The notes: generated by a model not told the origin, from the sequence alone. DNA of 64,000 nucleotides from Tillus elongatus (GCA_964006375.1 OZ023267.1:12873846-12937845); one strand, 5' to 3'. Positions 43,491-58,307 are shown, counted from the first letter of the stretch. Numbers and translations: made by a program.

Positions 43491-44260
43491 TTTTTGAACA
43501 TATCTGCAGATGTTTTAGGGAAATAGATGCCTTAAAATCTGTAAAATCTAATTCTATATGCAAAAGATACCAATGACCTCCTCAAATTTAAGAGTCAGTT
43601 CTCAATGCAGTGGAAGGTAACCCCACTACAATTGTCAGAATCGTTTCTAACGAGAAATTATTGCAAATTAAATCACTACATCCAAATTGCTGTGATAATC
43701 TACTCTTGCTAGAAATACTATCTCATGAAATGATTTCAGGATCCATGACTTGAACAAAAAGAAAATATTCGTATTCCTCTACCGATAAACTTCTGAAAGG
43801 TTATATTACTCGACTTTTAACAAAAAAATTTAAATTTTCATAAAATCACCCCCCATTGATCCCTACCCCCTGAAGTGACCCAACCCAAAGACAATATGAA
43901 GTGTTCCTTTGCCAAAGACAAAACAAATCCCATTCCAGAATCAAGTTGTGTACGTTTTCAGATGTTTTGTCTTTTTTTTTCTTAAAAAAAATTGAAATTT
44001 TTGGCATCAATATTCCACCCTTACACATTTAACCCCAAATTTGATTTCAGCATAGAATACCAGATGTTTGATGAAATTCAAAGTTTTTTAATAAACAAAG
44101 AAACATTATATTACTGAAGGTTTAAAAAAACATTCAATTTTCTCAAAATCATTTATCACCTATCCCCTGGAGCAATTTTAAAATAATCTGAACCGTTCGT
44201 TACAGACCAAAAAAAATTGTTTCCAAATCATGCTTTTTATATTTGTGTATGGGACAGTAT
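43491..44260. repeat. unclassified repeat family (copy 1)
   Basis: Shares blocks with 57190-57970: AGCTGTGATAATCT-like, CCCCTACCCCCTGAAG, CATTCCAGAATCAAGT and ATACCAGATGTTTGATGAAA. No coding capacity or ends were recognised. Confidence 0.65.
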
Positions 44261-45769
44261 TAGTTATTTGGACAATCAAAATAAATGGAAACTTTGAAAC
44301 TACAAAAGTTTTTGACGTACCTGCATAAACTCCAAGCAACACAATGCACAAATTGTAACAAAAATGGACTGTGCACTTCTGGAACCTCAGGCAGAAGATT
44401 CCAATTTTTTTTGACAATATGTCAATTTGACCAACCAGGCAGTAGAGCCGAGGAGATTGCTTTTAATGTGTTTTAAGTAAGGTAGCGATACATCATCAAA
44501 CAACAATGAGTGGGCCTCGTATATATGTACATACTACGCAAATCCGTTTATTAGTGTATAGACTTTTATAAGCAACATTCAGTCGCGAGGACTCAATAAT
44601 TTACTCGAGTGTCACAATGAGTTCAAGAAGAGATATGTACAGTGTCACATTGGACTGCTATGAAATCAACATGTGTAACAATTCCTTGAAACGCCAACCA
44701 GAGAAACCTTAAGCTTCAACATATAAAAACATTGTATCGTCTGTATTTTTAAACAAACCAATATTTTTTGTAGAAAACAATTAATTATAAATTAAAATAG
44801 TTCATTTGTCCACCTCAAACCACTATCAGAATTGATTTAATTAAAAACGTTTAAATTAAAACCAACTAGGCGTATTGTTTTGCCTCTTTTTTTTTTGTTG
44901 TTGAAGAATTATATTTCATGTAATTTTACATTTACTAAACTGTTGGAATTATGATACATAGTCTTCTTTAATTAGTCGATAGTAGATAACACTAGAACTA
45001 AATTCACTTTCAAATGTATATTAAAACTATTAATATGACCTATATATTATATTGATTTTACATGACAGCTCTTTCCCAACGATGTGTCTTTTTTAGATAA
45101 TTTATCCATATCGGAGGGAAACAGCTGCCACGTAATTATAATAATAAAATGTAAATCTTACACCTGTTAGTAAATATATTATTTTACACGATTTTCATTA
45201 ACAGCCTTTGATTGTATTGTCACAATAAGCGAATTTTGTCCCTTACTTAAATATACCTTGTATTGTTTTTTGTTAATTACACTTTTAAAATTGTATTAAA
45301 CTTCCTTTCTTTTAACTTATTGTTTATTTTCTGTGAGAACTATTAGGGAATTTCCCACATCCAACACTTTTAGATAAATCAACTGCTGATAAATATAATT
45401 TGACATCACTAATGCACGTCGACACTACTCTTTCCCTTTGCATTCCTTGTCTTTACTGAGTTATTTACATGTGAACTTCTTCATGATCTGTTACTATAAG
45501 TTAAAAAACATTTAAAGGAGGTACGACTGCAAAATCTGAAAAAGGCAGCTGTTAGAGATCCGACTAAGCTATTTTTTTCGCTTTTCCACTCATATTTACA
45601 GTTCGTTTTCCTCGCCCTACACCCTTATTAACTCCTGGTCCTGTAACTTTTTTAGAGGTTGTTTATAAGAAATGTTTGTTGTGGGTTATGCACCTAGGAG
45701 AACACTAAGCATGTTTCGGAAAACAATTCTCAAAACCCTCCATGAGGTAAACTGCTAATTTACCAAATT

Positions 45770-45770
<1 letters not shown>
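44261..45770. other. no gene seen
   Basis: AT-rich, unique-looking sequence with no supported gene or repeat. Confidence 0.4.

Positions 45771-45849
<79 letters not shown>
45771..45849. repeat. (TA)n microsatellite
   Basis: About 79 bp of TA repeats. Confidence 0.95.
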
Positions 45850-45851
<2 letters not shown>

Positions 45852-46740
45852 CATTTTGTGCTGTTTAGACAAATTTAATTCCTGATTGTCATTTATTTTA
45901 TTAAATTAACCCACTATAAAGATTTATCTAGAGATATTGTATTTTATTTGTCCCTTTGGTAGTACCTTTCTTTTCATAAATCAAACATCTCAATCTTATG
46001 AAAATTCACTACCATAACGCACTTGCTGCGTCTCGAACTTTTTTAATCCGAGATGATGACAGCACTCGGCCTGCATGTTAAAAAGGTGCTAGAAGAATAT
46101 CAAAACAGCAGAATGCGTGAGGTGTCAGAAGGTTAAATAAGTGATGATGGGAAACCACGTTTTAAATGTGTGTGTGTGTCTGTTTTTTACATAATTCTAC
46201 ATAGCCAAATAAGCCACATTCAATGTCAGGGAGAGGCATCCGATATTATCGAATGTTTTGATGTTTTGTTTTGACTACCGAGAATGACCTGTATTATATC
46301 AGGCGACTGTTATATTGGTCATGCTGATTTACCAGATAATCAATCGATTCTATCGATAAACTGTATGTAGGTATATATCTATTATATCACATCGAAAATC
46401 TGATCAGTCAACATACGAGGAGGTAATTAAAAGTACTTCAACCTACAATAGAAACCGCGATAATTTTTTTTAAACAAAATGTTATTTATTTAACACAATC
46501 TCCTCCTAAGACGTACACATTTATCAGAACGTTCATAAAGCAATTCTAAACACTTAAAAAAATTCTTTATCTGTTATTTCAGAATCTTGGTGCAGAAATC
46601 ATTGAATGTGACATTTAACTTTCTCGGGGAATTGGCCATTTCAGATGTCGCTTAAATTTAATTATGTACTGTCGCCAGACTGGAAAATTCATTTTCTACA
46701 AACATTTTAATAAAACGAAAAAAAGTAACTGCTACACTCC
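45850..46740. other. repeat end and possible mariner trace
   Basis: A (TA)-linked repeat end (CACTACCATAACGCACTTGC) at 46008-46027. Minus-strand words near 46490-46550 (YERSDKCVRLRR) weakly resemble a mariner C-terminus; not firm. Confidence 0.3.
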
Positions 46741-46874
46741 CTTTTAGTGAATTTTCTGAAAAACAATTCACTAACGAGGAGATCCCGATTTTTGAATTTT
46801 TAAAAATTTCTTCAAATGAGTGCTAATTAGACCCCCTAGAACACATATCCGGGGTCGGTTTTGATTTTTATATG

Positions 46875-46937
<63 letters not shown>

Positions 46938-47590
46938 TGTGTGTTTGTATGTATGCATCACACCGATAACTCACAAAATACTGGGCCGATTTTGATCAAA
47001 TAAGTTCGTTAGCCAGAAAAATCGGACCAGGTTTTCCCGGAAAATTTTGTTATTGCTTTCGGAAAAAAATATCTCCGGAAATAACAAAGTAAGGGTACGC
47101 CTATTTGTATTATAAGGAGTGAACCATGTACCAAAATTTAGGTCTATAAGTTTAAAGACAAAAAGTTATGGGCAGTTAAAGAAAAAATCGAGTTTACCTC
47201 AAAACGTCAAAGTCGCGATTCGAAACGTCAAAATTCGCAATATTTAGGCAAAGAGCCGGAAACAAATACGGATTATGTAAAGAAAACGTCGCAATAAAAG
47301 TGTTCTGCAAACCCTTGAGTTAATACTTACAGAAAATTCATTTCAAATAGACCCATTCTCTGATGCTTTGGCTTTAGGTTTAGTTAAGTTGATGCTTTGG
47401 TTGTAGGTTTAGTTAAGTTTGTGGTTTAACGGTCTATAATTTTTAACTAATTTTTGTAGAAAAATTCTTTATGAAGAGACCGCGCATTTTAAATTTTAAA
47501 AAGATTTCTTCAAATGAGCGCAAACTATGCCTCCTAGAATCCATATCAGGGTTTACTTTCAGTTTTTATCTGTTTATATATTTTAATATA
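46741..47590. repeat. (TA)-linked repeat, reverse copy
   Basis: The palindromic AGTGAATTTTCTGAAAAACA end, the TA run at 46874-46934, then GATGCATCACACCGATAACT-type sequence and the long body to CAGTTTTTATCTGTTTATAT. Confidence 0.75.
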
Positions 47591-47945
47591 TAATAATTTT
47601 ATTTGTAATGTATTTTTGTGGTTCTTCAATTTTAGTCTTGTTAGGTTAGGCAGTATTTTGGTTTATGTTATATTTAAATTTTTAGGAGATTGTCTCCTAC
47701 GAACAATGGAACATCGATAGATTTCGGTGCAAGTTTGATTTTTATATTTGTAATTTTTGTTGTTGTTTATGTGCATTTTTCTCCATGAAGATACAATGTT
47801 ATTTGTTATATGTAATTTTCTATTTACTTACATACAAGCTTCGGCTTCAGTAAGGTAGGGATACTTATAACATCCTTTATTCTAATGTAGTAAAAACTAA
47901 ATGAATATTGTAAATTATGTACTGTTACTAAGAAATAAAGGTTAT
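47591..47945. other. no gene seen
   Basis: T-rich spacer ending in AAGAAATAAAGG; nothing further supported. Confidence 0.4.
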
Positions 47946-48049
<104 letters not shown>

Positions 48050-48087
48050 GGTGACGTATTTCTACGGTAAAGCTTAATATAATTGTT

Positions 48088-48444
48088 GTGTGTGTGTTTT
48101 GTTTCCTTAACGTCGGCCTATTTCCGCGACTATGGCCAATCACCGACGCCAGGGAAAAGTTTCACCTCACTATTCTGTAAAATTTGCCGAACCCCTGCCT
48201 TTCTGTAAGGAGGGTAGGGATCTTTAACGTGCCCAACATCGCATGGACACGGGACCGACGGCTTTACGCCCCCTCCGAAGGGCGGAACGTGCAGACATTC
48301 AACTTGCTTAAATACAATGCCAGAACCTCGGTTGATGTTAATTGTACAGTATGTACTGAAAAAGTGAAAGGAGTACCCTGGGATCGAACCCAGTACCCTT
48401 CGGTTCAGAGGCACACGTTCTTACCCCTGAACCACCGAGGTTCG
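48088..48444 (-). mobile_element. tRNA-derived SINE, full length, nested
   Basis: Minus orientation: head CGAACCTCGGTGGTTC at 48444, box B GGGTTCGATCCC, body, and a tail of GTGTGTGTG (plus view) at 48088. A perfect 12-bp duplication AATATAATTGTT flanks it (48076-48087 and 48445-48456). It interrupts the (TA)-linked repeat, whose intact form reads straight across this point near 24790. Confidence 0.92.
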
Positions 48445-48960
48445 AATATAATTGTTATTATACAAGATACGAGAAAAAATGGTATACGTTAATGATAGGG
48501 GGTCTTAAGCTGCATCTTACGAAAATATTTTTATAACCACTGGCTGGTCCATAAGTCGTTGGTGATCCCTACAATTGTTTTTTCGACCACCCTTATATGA
48601 TTGCAATTTTTAATTTTTTATCGAAATATTATGCATGTTTGTAAGAAAAAATCGAGACGCAGTAAGTACGTTTTGGTAGCGAATTTTTATTAAATCCTTT
48701 AAATTTCAATTACTCAATTTGCTATTAATCTAAGGTTTGTTGGCTAGGAAACCTACATTTTACGTTTCTTTTCGGAAACTTTTGTACATTTTCAAACAAT
48801 AAGTAATTTTGATAAAATATGGTTTTGTTTCTACTATATAGGTTATACCGGTAACCAGAATGATGCCTGATTGCAATAGAGAGACATATTGGTTATTAAA
48901 AATATTTTTACAAACATTCACTTCTATAACGCACTTGGTGCGTCCATATTTTTACAAACT
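48445..48960. repeat. (TA)-linked repeat body, continued after SINE
   Basis: TACAAGATACGAGAAAAAAT, TAAGTCGTTGGTGATCCCTA, GACGCAGTAAGTACGTTTTG, then AACGCACTTGGTGCGTCC at the end. Reverse orientation relative to 19893-20350. Confidence 0.75.
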
Positions 48961-50054
<1,094 letters not shown>

Positions 50055-50575
50055 ATTGTAGCGGATGATAGCACCATCTACTCAAATATACAATATTCTA
50101 AGCCTGTCTCTTTAGCTCAATTAGATGAGGATCGCAGACTCATGGGGGGTTCTGTCTCTGTGGGTCTTCAAAAAATATTAGACTGGGGAAGTAGAAATCT
50201 TGTACAATTCAACTCCACCAAATCACAGTCTTGCTTTCTTTCTCATAAGAGATACACCAGCCCTAGACCCATCACAATAAACAACCAAGTTATTCAAAGT
50301 AATGAGTCCTTTTCACTTGTTGGCATTTCTGTGGATCTAAACCTCAATTGGCACCAATATGTCACATCAATTGCAGAAGCGGCTGGTAAGAAATTAGGTT
50401 TCCTCTTCCGGGCTCGCAAATACATTTCACCAGCTAATCTCTATACTTTATATACTTCACAAATAAGGCCAAACCTCGAATATTGCTCCCACATCTGCTG
50501 GGAGTGCCGCTGCCGCTTCTACACTCGCTATCCTGGCTTCCATTCAGAAGAGAGCTATATGGCTCATCTGTTACG
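50055..50575 (+). pseudogene. non-LTR retrotransposon internal fragment (CR1-like)
   Basis: Starts at the RT catalytic region (VADDSTIYSNIQYSKPVSLA) and continues through DWGSRNLVQFNSTKSQSCF, SFSLVGISVDLNLNWHQYV and GKKLGFLFRARKYISPANLY to IRPNLEYCSHICWE. The same family as 2640-4015, about 90 percent alike by eye. Both ends are truncated; the right edge meets a (TA)-linked repeat. Confidence 0.85.
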
Positions 50576-50619
50576 ATCACCTTCTGTTAGCCATCTTACA
50601 TTTAAAATTATCTTACCGA

Positions 50620-50790
50620 CTGTTCGAGAATTTTCAATGACTGCCAGATTTTTAGCAAATTTTCATGAAGAAAAATTCGCTAATAGAGAGGTCACGATAG
50701 AAAGCTTTTGAAAACATTTCGTCAGATGAGCGCGAATTTGGGTCCCGAGAAACCAAAACCAAGGTCCGTTAAAATTTTTATTAAATTGAT
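50620..50790. repeat. (TA)-linked repeat arm
   Basis: The end AATTTTCATGAAGAAAAATT, then GATGAGCGCGAATTTGGG and ACCAAGGTCCGTTAAAATTT; no TA run. Confidence 0.6.
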
Positions 50791-51054
50791 TTCAATAAAA
50801 CTTGGCAAAATATTGTTTGGGCGAAAACCGAGGTCGAGTTCGTTAATCAGACTTTACGCTCAAGTTTTTCCGGTGGAAAATCGGGTAAAACTTTTTTAAA
50901 ACGTTATATTTTTGTAAGTATCGGAGTAACTGGAATGAGACTTTACGTGTGGCTAGAAAAAGTGCAAATAACCCTATGTTGTGAATGTTAAATAATTTGG
51001 TACACAATATTTAGAGTTTTTTCTAAATTAAAAATAATATCCCAAAGGCATGCG

Positions 51055-51300
51055 TTGAGACGACTTAGTGGTTAAAGTCCAATGCCTGACAGACAGAGTA
51101 GGTAACTGCCACACGAAGATTGATTCATACAACAGGTATAAACCATACATCAACGGTAACCAAACTAAATATATACCAGGCATGAAACATACTACCCGAA
51201 CCAACAATCGTGAAACCTCGGCCGCAATTATGTAAAATGACAGACGACATGAAATAAAAAAATTGCCAAGAGCGAAACCGTCCTGGGGTGTGTTTCAATG
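51055..51300 (+). repeat. possible tRNA-derived SINE
   Basis: Box A-like ACGACTTAGTGGTTAAAGT near 51060; box B is weak. The body ends in GGGTGTGTTTCAATGG. Low certainty. Confidence 0.3.
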
Positions 51301-51387
51301 GTAATTTTACTAATTATATAATTAATTGTTACGTATACTTTGAATATAATATCCCGGGCATGAAGCCGATAATGTATCATGTAAATA

Positions 51388-51540
51388 TGCCTGGATGGCT
51401 GAGAGGCGTCACGCTTGCCTCATAAGCAGAAGGTTACGCAATCGAATCCAGCTCGATGATTGTATGTTTCTTTATGTTTTATTGAGAAATTGCATTGGTG
51501 GTGTAATACAAGAAAGCCCATACAAACATAAGAGAACTGC
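51388..51540 (+). repeat. tRNA-derived SINE-like head
   Basis: Box A-like GGATGGCTGAGAGGCGTCAC and box B-like GCAATCGAATCCAGC at tRNA spacing, followed by a T-rich body. No duplication identified. Confidence 0.5.
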
Positions 51541-52781
51541 TAAAAATATTCATTTTTGAACTAGATTTTTTGTTATTTTACATTTATATGTTATTGTTTA
51601 TCACAATTTTTGAATTAAATTTAAATTAGAAAGACTGATGTTCAGTAAAAACTTTGTTAATCGTAATTAAAAATAAAATTATAAAAAAAATATAAAAATC
51701 AGACATTTTTCTTGAAAATTCGAAATATTGCTCTGGTTTCTACAAAAGCAAACTTTGATCAGAAAAATTATTGTTTCCTTTATTTGTAACATAGGATAAA
51801 CCAAAATTTTACATGCTGAAGCCAGACCCAAAAATCGTGTCGACCGGCGTAGGTAATTATTGGGTCAAGTGGAGACATAATTTTAGAATGGTAATTCTAA
51901 GTCGCTTATATTACATTAATGTTTATTTCTACCACATCAAAATATTGTCGTCAGTGGAAATGGTCAATTTTAAACATGCTTTTGGACAGTTTATCACACA
52001 CTTTGTACGCTTTTTCGAATAATCATCAGTATCATTGACATTTCGTTGATACCCCAAGTGCAAAGTACTAAAACCAGCATAAACTAAATACACGTAAAAT
52101 TGTCTTTCATTATATTTATTGCTTAATGGTTGTCAATAAAACCACATTTATATACTTCACTTTTACTCGCATGTTTAAACATAAACTAATTAATTACAGT
52201 GAACAATATTGAGCTGTGCTGAATAAACTAGCCGTTACTTAATTTAGAAAATGCAACAGTTAATAAATTAACACCAGTGAACAAGATAATTACAAGCGTT
52301 TGCACAATGCAACTGATGGATCTACTTATTATGTTTAGCAGCAAGTGTTGTTTTAATTTATATCCGTATTGCGTGAAACGTACAAACTTTGGGTGGAATT
52401 AATTAAAAATAGCCGCTAAAATTGACTACCAATACAGCAAATGCGTTATGGCAGCGAAGTTTCATAGAAATGTTTTTAATACCAAAAATATCTTCTTTTT
52501 TTTAATGAAATACATTAAATTTTCTAGATAGCACAACCTCTGTAGTAGAATCCATGTACCATATTTTATCAAAATAACTCTATTGCTTGATAAAATACAA
52601 ACATTTTGCGAAAATACACTTGAAATTTTCCCGAGAAAACTGGTCCGATTTTTTACCAATGAACGTATTCAATAGCAATTGCAAGGAGCGTCCGTGGCCA
52701 TATAATTTGTTTTAACTGAATAACTAACTACGCCTGCCAAAATATAATTATTCACAAAAAGCTTTTTAACAAAAATAAATA

Positions 52782-52787
<6 letters not shown>
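51541..52787. other. no gene seen; one repeat end
   Basis: AT-rich. At 52430-52680 there is a degenerate (TA)-linked repeat segment (GCAAATGCGTTATGGCAGCG, CCCGAGAAAACTGGTCCGAT). Confidence 0.45.

Positions 52788-52856
<69 letters not shown>
52788..52856. repeat. (TA)n microsatellite (mariner target)
   Basis: TA run that directly abuts the CAGGGTCGC terminus of the next element and continues on its other side at 54924-55054. Confidence 0.95.
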
Positions 52857-52859
<3 letters not shown>

Positions 52860-53271
52860 GGTCGCTGATAAGTCTGGAAACGGTCGATTATCCGGGAAAA
52901 TATACAAGGTGTCGAAAAAAGTTTTATACAAAAGTTTTTGGGTTCTTCAATGTCTACTAGGCGGTGATAATTTCATTTATACAGGGTTGGTCATACAGGC
53001 GTGGCACACCAATATTATTTTTTTTAATGGAACACCCTATATATTATTCGATATTTCAATCCTTCTCTTAATTTTGAGCAACATTTATCAGAAGCATGAT
53101 GTACATAAACTCAATCGTTTCCGGGTAAAAAAATAAATAAAAATAAACGCTATTGTTTTTAAAATCTATTGGATGAAGAACAAAAATAAATGAAAAGTAG
53201 AATATCTCTTGAAAACAATCTGTGAGTGTGAAAAGAACCGGTTGCGATGTTTTTAACATTGTTTGGAATCC
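52857..53271. repeat. left terminal inverted repeat
   Basis: Matches the reverse complement of 54507-54923 with only a few differences. It contains GTGTGAAAAGAACCGGTTGC and ends GTTTGGAATCC. The transposase stop codon falls at its inner edge. Confidence 0.93.
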
Positions 53272-54373
53272 TATTTTATAAGATGTTCAAAGTGTTCTCC
53301 ATTGACCTCCTGACAATAATGAATTCGCTTAACAAAACATTGCACTGCATTTACAAGAGCGTTTTGAGGAATGTTATTAATTTCATGCACAATCCTTGCT
53401 TGCAACTCTTCAATATTCTGCGGTCTATTTTGGTAAATTAAATTTTTTACATGACCCCACAAAAAAAAGTCAAGCGGCGTCATGTCGGGAGACCTAGCTG
53501 GCCATTCAATAGTTCCCCTGCGCCCTATCCATCTGCCAGGAAAGGTTTGATTCAGATATTCCCGTACCTCAATTCCAAAATGAGGGGTGCCCCATCCTGC
53601 TGAAACCATATTTCTTCCGCTGGTAGATTTGGGTCGTTATTGTTCGGAAATAATCGACTTACGTCTGGAACAATTGATTCTTGCAAAAGTGTCAAATATC
53701 GAGCAGAGTTCAAATTACCGTGTATAAAATAAGGTCCTATGATATGTCCACCAATAATAGCACACCAAACATTTACTTTTTGAGGTCTTTGGGTGTGAAT
53801 TTGTTCCATCCAATGTGGGTTTTCGTCTGACCAGTACCTACAGTTGTGTCGGTTGACTTGTCCATTCAAACAAAATGTAGATTCGTCGGAAAACAAAATG
53901 TGGTTGGCAAAGTTAAAATTTTGGCGTAACTTCTCCATAATAAGTTCACAGAACTCGATTCTGCGATCAAAATCGTCTTCACTCAGTTCTTGCAATAAAT
54001 GAATTTTATATGGACGGAACTTTTCCCGCTTCGTAATCTTTTGAATTGAATATCGACTCATATTGTGATTTAAAGCCAATTGCTGTGCCGAAGTTTTCGG
54101 ATTTTCCACCACATCCAATATTACATTCAAAGAATTTTCTTCATTTGTAACGGTTACTGGCCTTCCAGTTCTAGGTTTATCCTTGATACCGCCAGTTTCG
54201 TGAAAACGATGCAAAGTTTTCGAAACTGTGGATTTGGAGATCGATTCCCGCTCAGGATGCAACTCATTGAACATAATCACCACTTGAGCAAAACTTCGTG
54301 TTCTATCACCGTACCCTATCATCATTAAAATTTCGATACGTTCGGTTTCACTTAAACTTGCCATTTTGCACAA
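53271..54373 (-). pseudogene. Tc1/mariner-type transposase, one frameshift
   Basis: About 365 codons. The N-terminal helix-turn-helix region (MASLSETERIEILMMIGYGD, STVSKTLHRFHETGGIKDKP) is of the type annotated DUF4817. Then HILFSDESTFCLNG (first Asp), QKVNVWCAIIGG, EIWFQQDGAP (second Asp) and ARSPDMTPLDFFLWGHVK (third acidic block). The frame breaks at about 53588-53592 in a C run right after QQDGAP; homology resumes in the next frame as PHFGIEVREYLNQTFPGRW. A one-base deletion is the simplest explanation. Without it the enzyme, which would cut and paste the element at TA sites, is truncated before its last catalytic residue. ATG at 54364 is an alternative start. Confidence 0.9.
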
Positions 54374-54506
54374 AAACTGTTGACACTAAATTACTAATGT
54401 TTCAAAACTGTTGACACTGAATGAATGTTTGACATTCGTTGTCCTGGAAACATTTTAAAACAAAAGAATAATACTGCGTTTCTTATGGGCATCTTATCTT
54501 ATCTTG

Positions 54507-55404
<898 letters not shown>

Positions 55405-55578
55405 GAAATAGTTGGTTGTATACAGTCTCTATTTTTTTAACATTCTGTGTTATTTGGAGCTGCCGTGACAACATACTACTTGGTTCCGCAACTAGGTGGC
55501 GGCACATGCTTCGTGTCTTACATCTCACTTAGTGTTGGAAGGCTGGCTACCATAGCCGTATTACTTTATAGGTGTATC
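55405..55578 (+). repeat. retrozyme-like monomer fragment, family A
   Basis: Matches the 58.38-58.52 kb body (GGTTGTATACAGTCTCTATT, TACTTGGTTCCGCAAC, GGCTGGCTACCATAGCCGTA). It stops just before the ribozyme position, where a non-LTR relic begins. Confidence 0.75.
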
Positions 55579-56770
55579 CGATGCAATATTGGGCGGCAGA
55601 TCATTCATATAGACGATAAAGAGTAGGGGCCCCAAATGGAACCCTGCGGAACACCACACTCTACCGTCATCTCATCGGATAGCTGTTTATCCTAATAGAC
55701 AACCTGCCTCCTATCCTCCAGGTAACACCCAAAGAGAGAGAGGGCTGTACCTCTGACACCATAATGTCCCAGCTTCCCCAACAAAATACACTTTGAAACT
55801 GTATCAAAGGCCTTACTCAGATTACAAGCTACGACTTCAACATTATTTTTTCATGAGTCCTCGGCAATACTCATAACAATTTCGGTCAAGGCTGTGTCTG
55901 TTGAACGTTTGGGTCTAAAGCCATACTGGCGCGGATCTAATATCTTGTATCTTTCAATAAGTGCCAGCAACCTTCTCTTAAGGAGCTCTTCAAATATCTT
56001 TGATAGAATCGGAAGTAGCGAGATAGGCCGGTAGTTGTCACAATCATCCACATTGCCACCTATGTATTGCAATTACTTTTCCCAGCTTTAACTTTTTAGG
56101 AAAGTTGCCTTGGATCATACACTGGTTAAGCACCTCACACAAACAGCTAACTATGATAGGAAATACTTGCCTTAACAATGGAACTGTCATTCCATATATA
56201 TCAGATGAGGGCTTATTTTTAAAATTTTTCACAATGTTAGTCAGTTCTTCATTGGTTGTTGGGTACAAAAACATGGTGTGCAGTTTTCTATTCTTTTTGT
56301 TATGTAGCATACCCATAGCCTCCTTTACTGAGCGATCAAGGCTACTAGACACATTTATACCGACACTTGTAAAATGATTATTAAGTTGATTCGCATTAAG
56401 AGCAGTTTCCAAGTTTGAACAACGTCGCTTGCCTCTCTCTTTGTTGATGATCGTCTATACAGCTTTAACTTTATTGTATGCGGCATCAATATATTCATTA
56501 TTCCTTCTTTTGACTTCACTTGTGTATGTTTCTCTCATTTGCTTCTTAAGTGTGGCCAAGAATTGTCTTGAGTTCTCAGGTCTAATTACCCTATCAATTA
56601 CTTGAGCTGAATCCACCAGCATTTGTCGCCAAGTGGTACTTTTTTTCTTCGGAAAGGAAAGCTTGAAGCACTGCTCAATTGTGTCATGTATATTGTCAAA
56701 TGATTTTTCCGAATTTTCTTTCAGCAGGATTGTCCAATCAATTTTTGACAGTTCACGTTTAAACCTACCA
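55579..56770 (-). pseudogene. non-LTR retrotransposon relic, second family (Jockey-like)
   Basis: Minus-strand order: VKRRNNEYIDAAYNKVKAV, ALNANQLNNHFTSVGINVSS, NEELTNIVKNFKNKPSSDIY, DNYRPISLLPILSKIFEELL, ILDPRQYGFRPKRSTDTAL, NLSKAFDTVSKCILLGKLGH, VECGVPQGSIWGPLLFIVYM. These are the linker and first half of a reverse transcriptase. The frame breaks at several points (near 56050 and 55850) and ends before the YxDD box. It differs from the CR1-like family elsewhere in the window. Confidence 0.85.
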
Positions 56771-57189
56771 ACTATAAGGATGTAGAACTATTTGCGTATG
56801 ACTATGACATTTTTGATGAGGTATCTAATCTCATATACTGTATCTAAGATTTAATTCAATAACACATACATTATCTTAAATTTAAACCTAGTAGACTATA
56901 AATATAGAGCACAGTAAAAATGCATATATAAAATTCATCACACTGGAGAGTGATACATATCAAATACCTAACATAATAATTTTAATAATTGTTAAAATAC
57001 GTATTTCTTTTACGTTCGTGAAAAATTTTACATATATCTAAAAGTTTAATTTCTGAAAAGCTTTTACGTGCATCTGTTATAATTTAAAGCATAACTTTGT
57101 GACTATTTTTCTATTGCAATGGATATAACGCGTTTAAAACAAAAATCATACCATTATGCGATAACAGATACAGGATAAATAGTTCTGCA
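56771..57189. other. no gene seen
   Basis: AT-rich spacer. Confidence 0.4.
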
Positions 57190-57970
57190 AATTGAATCAT
57201 AACTTCCACATAGCTGTGATAATCTGGTCTCCTCAGAAAGACATTATCATGAAATGAATTAGGGTCCATTACTTGACCACAAAGAAAATCTTATGTTGCT
57301 CTAGTTTTAACGAAAAAATAGCAGTTTTAACCAAAAACACCCCTAATTTATCCCCTACCCCCCGAAGCGATCATATCCAGAAACAATTCGAAGCGTGCCT
57401 TCCTCAGGTGTTTAACTGGATACCAAATTTGAAGATGATATCTCAATTCATTCGAAAGCTATTGCGCCTACTAACAGACAGACATACAGGCTGACAGACC
57501 GACAGAGCAATATTTCGTTCCAGAATCAAGTTTTCTATATGGTTGGAGACTTTTTACGCCGTTTTATCAAAAAAAAATCGAAATTTTTGTCACCGATATT
57601 CCACCCCCAATTTAATTTGAGCACAGAATACCAGATGTTTGATGAAATTGGAAATTTTCTGTTAAACAAACCCTAAAACCTTATATTACCCGAATTTTAA
57701 CGAAAAAAATGTCAATTTTCACCAAATCACCCCAAATTCATTCCCTGGAGCGATTTTACCCAAAAACAATCCGAACCATTCGTTTGTCGGGTGCTATCCG
57801 TATACCAAATTTAAAGACGATATCTCAATTCGTTCTAAAGTTATCGTGGCTACAAACAGACAGACATACATGCCGACAGACAAAAAATGTGACGTTTCCA
57901 AATCATGTTTTCTATATGTTTTGACACTTTTTACGTCAAAAAATATTTTGAAATTTTTCGCCGGTGACAT
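57190..57970. repeat. unclassified repeat family (copy 2)
   Basis: Related to 43491-44260. Two internal half-units start with TTTTAACGAAAAAA near 57306 and 57695, each with TATCTCAATTCRTTC-like and ACAGACAGACATAC words. Confidence 0.65.
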
Positions 57971-58240
57971 ACTTCCACACGTATTGACGACGTGGAAGTA
58001 ATTTTAATTTTAAAACACGTGTTTGAGAAGGAAACATATTAAGTGATTATATTGTTTAATTGTTTCTCAGGTTTCCTTAGCAACTGAGGATAAAATTACA
58101 AAATTTAGCTACAAGTGCCAACTCTTTGTAGGTACTATTGCTAATGATAACCTTTTGAAATATTATTAAGTATATGTATTTACAAAATAAAAGTCTGGTT
58201 GCGCGCGTTATGGTATTGAATTTTCATAACAATATTTTTT
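57971..58240. other. spacer with (TA)-linked repeat end
   Basis: GCGCGTTATGGTATTGAATT at 58203-58222 is the recurrent repeat end; it directly abuts the retrozyme-like pair. Confidence 0.5.
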
Positions 58241-58246
58241 TCGCTG

Positions 58247-58307
58247 CAATTAGTATGCCGTACTGACGAGCTCTAATTAGAGCGAAACCGGTCTGCGGTT
58301 CTAATTG
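58247..58307 (+). ncRNA. hammerhead ribozyme, family A, first of tandem pair
   Basis: Stem I CAAUUAG/CUAAUUG plus GCCGUA/UGCGGU around an internal loop, core CUGACGA, stem II GCUCU-AAUU-AGAGC, GAAA, stem III ACCGGU, triplet GUC. Predicted cut after 58293. All conserved positions are present. Confidence 0.87.

Noticed and set aside
46430..46640. Mariner C-terminus on the minus strand
   Set aside because: Only one short word (YERSDKCVRLRR) fits and no second block was found, so it is not listed as a pseudogene.
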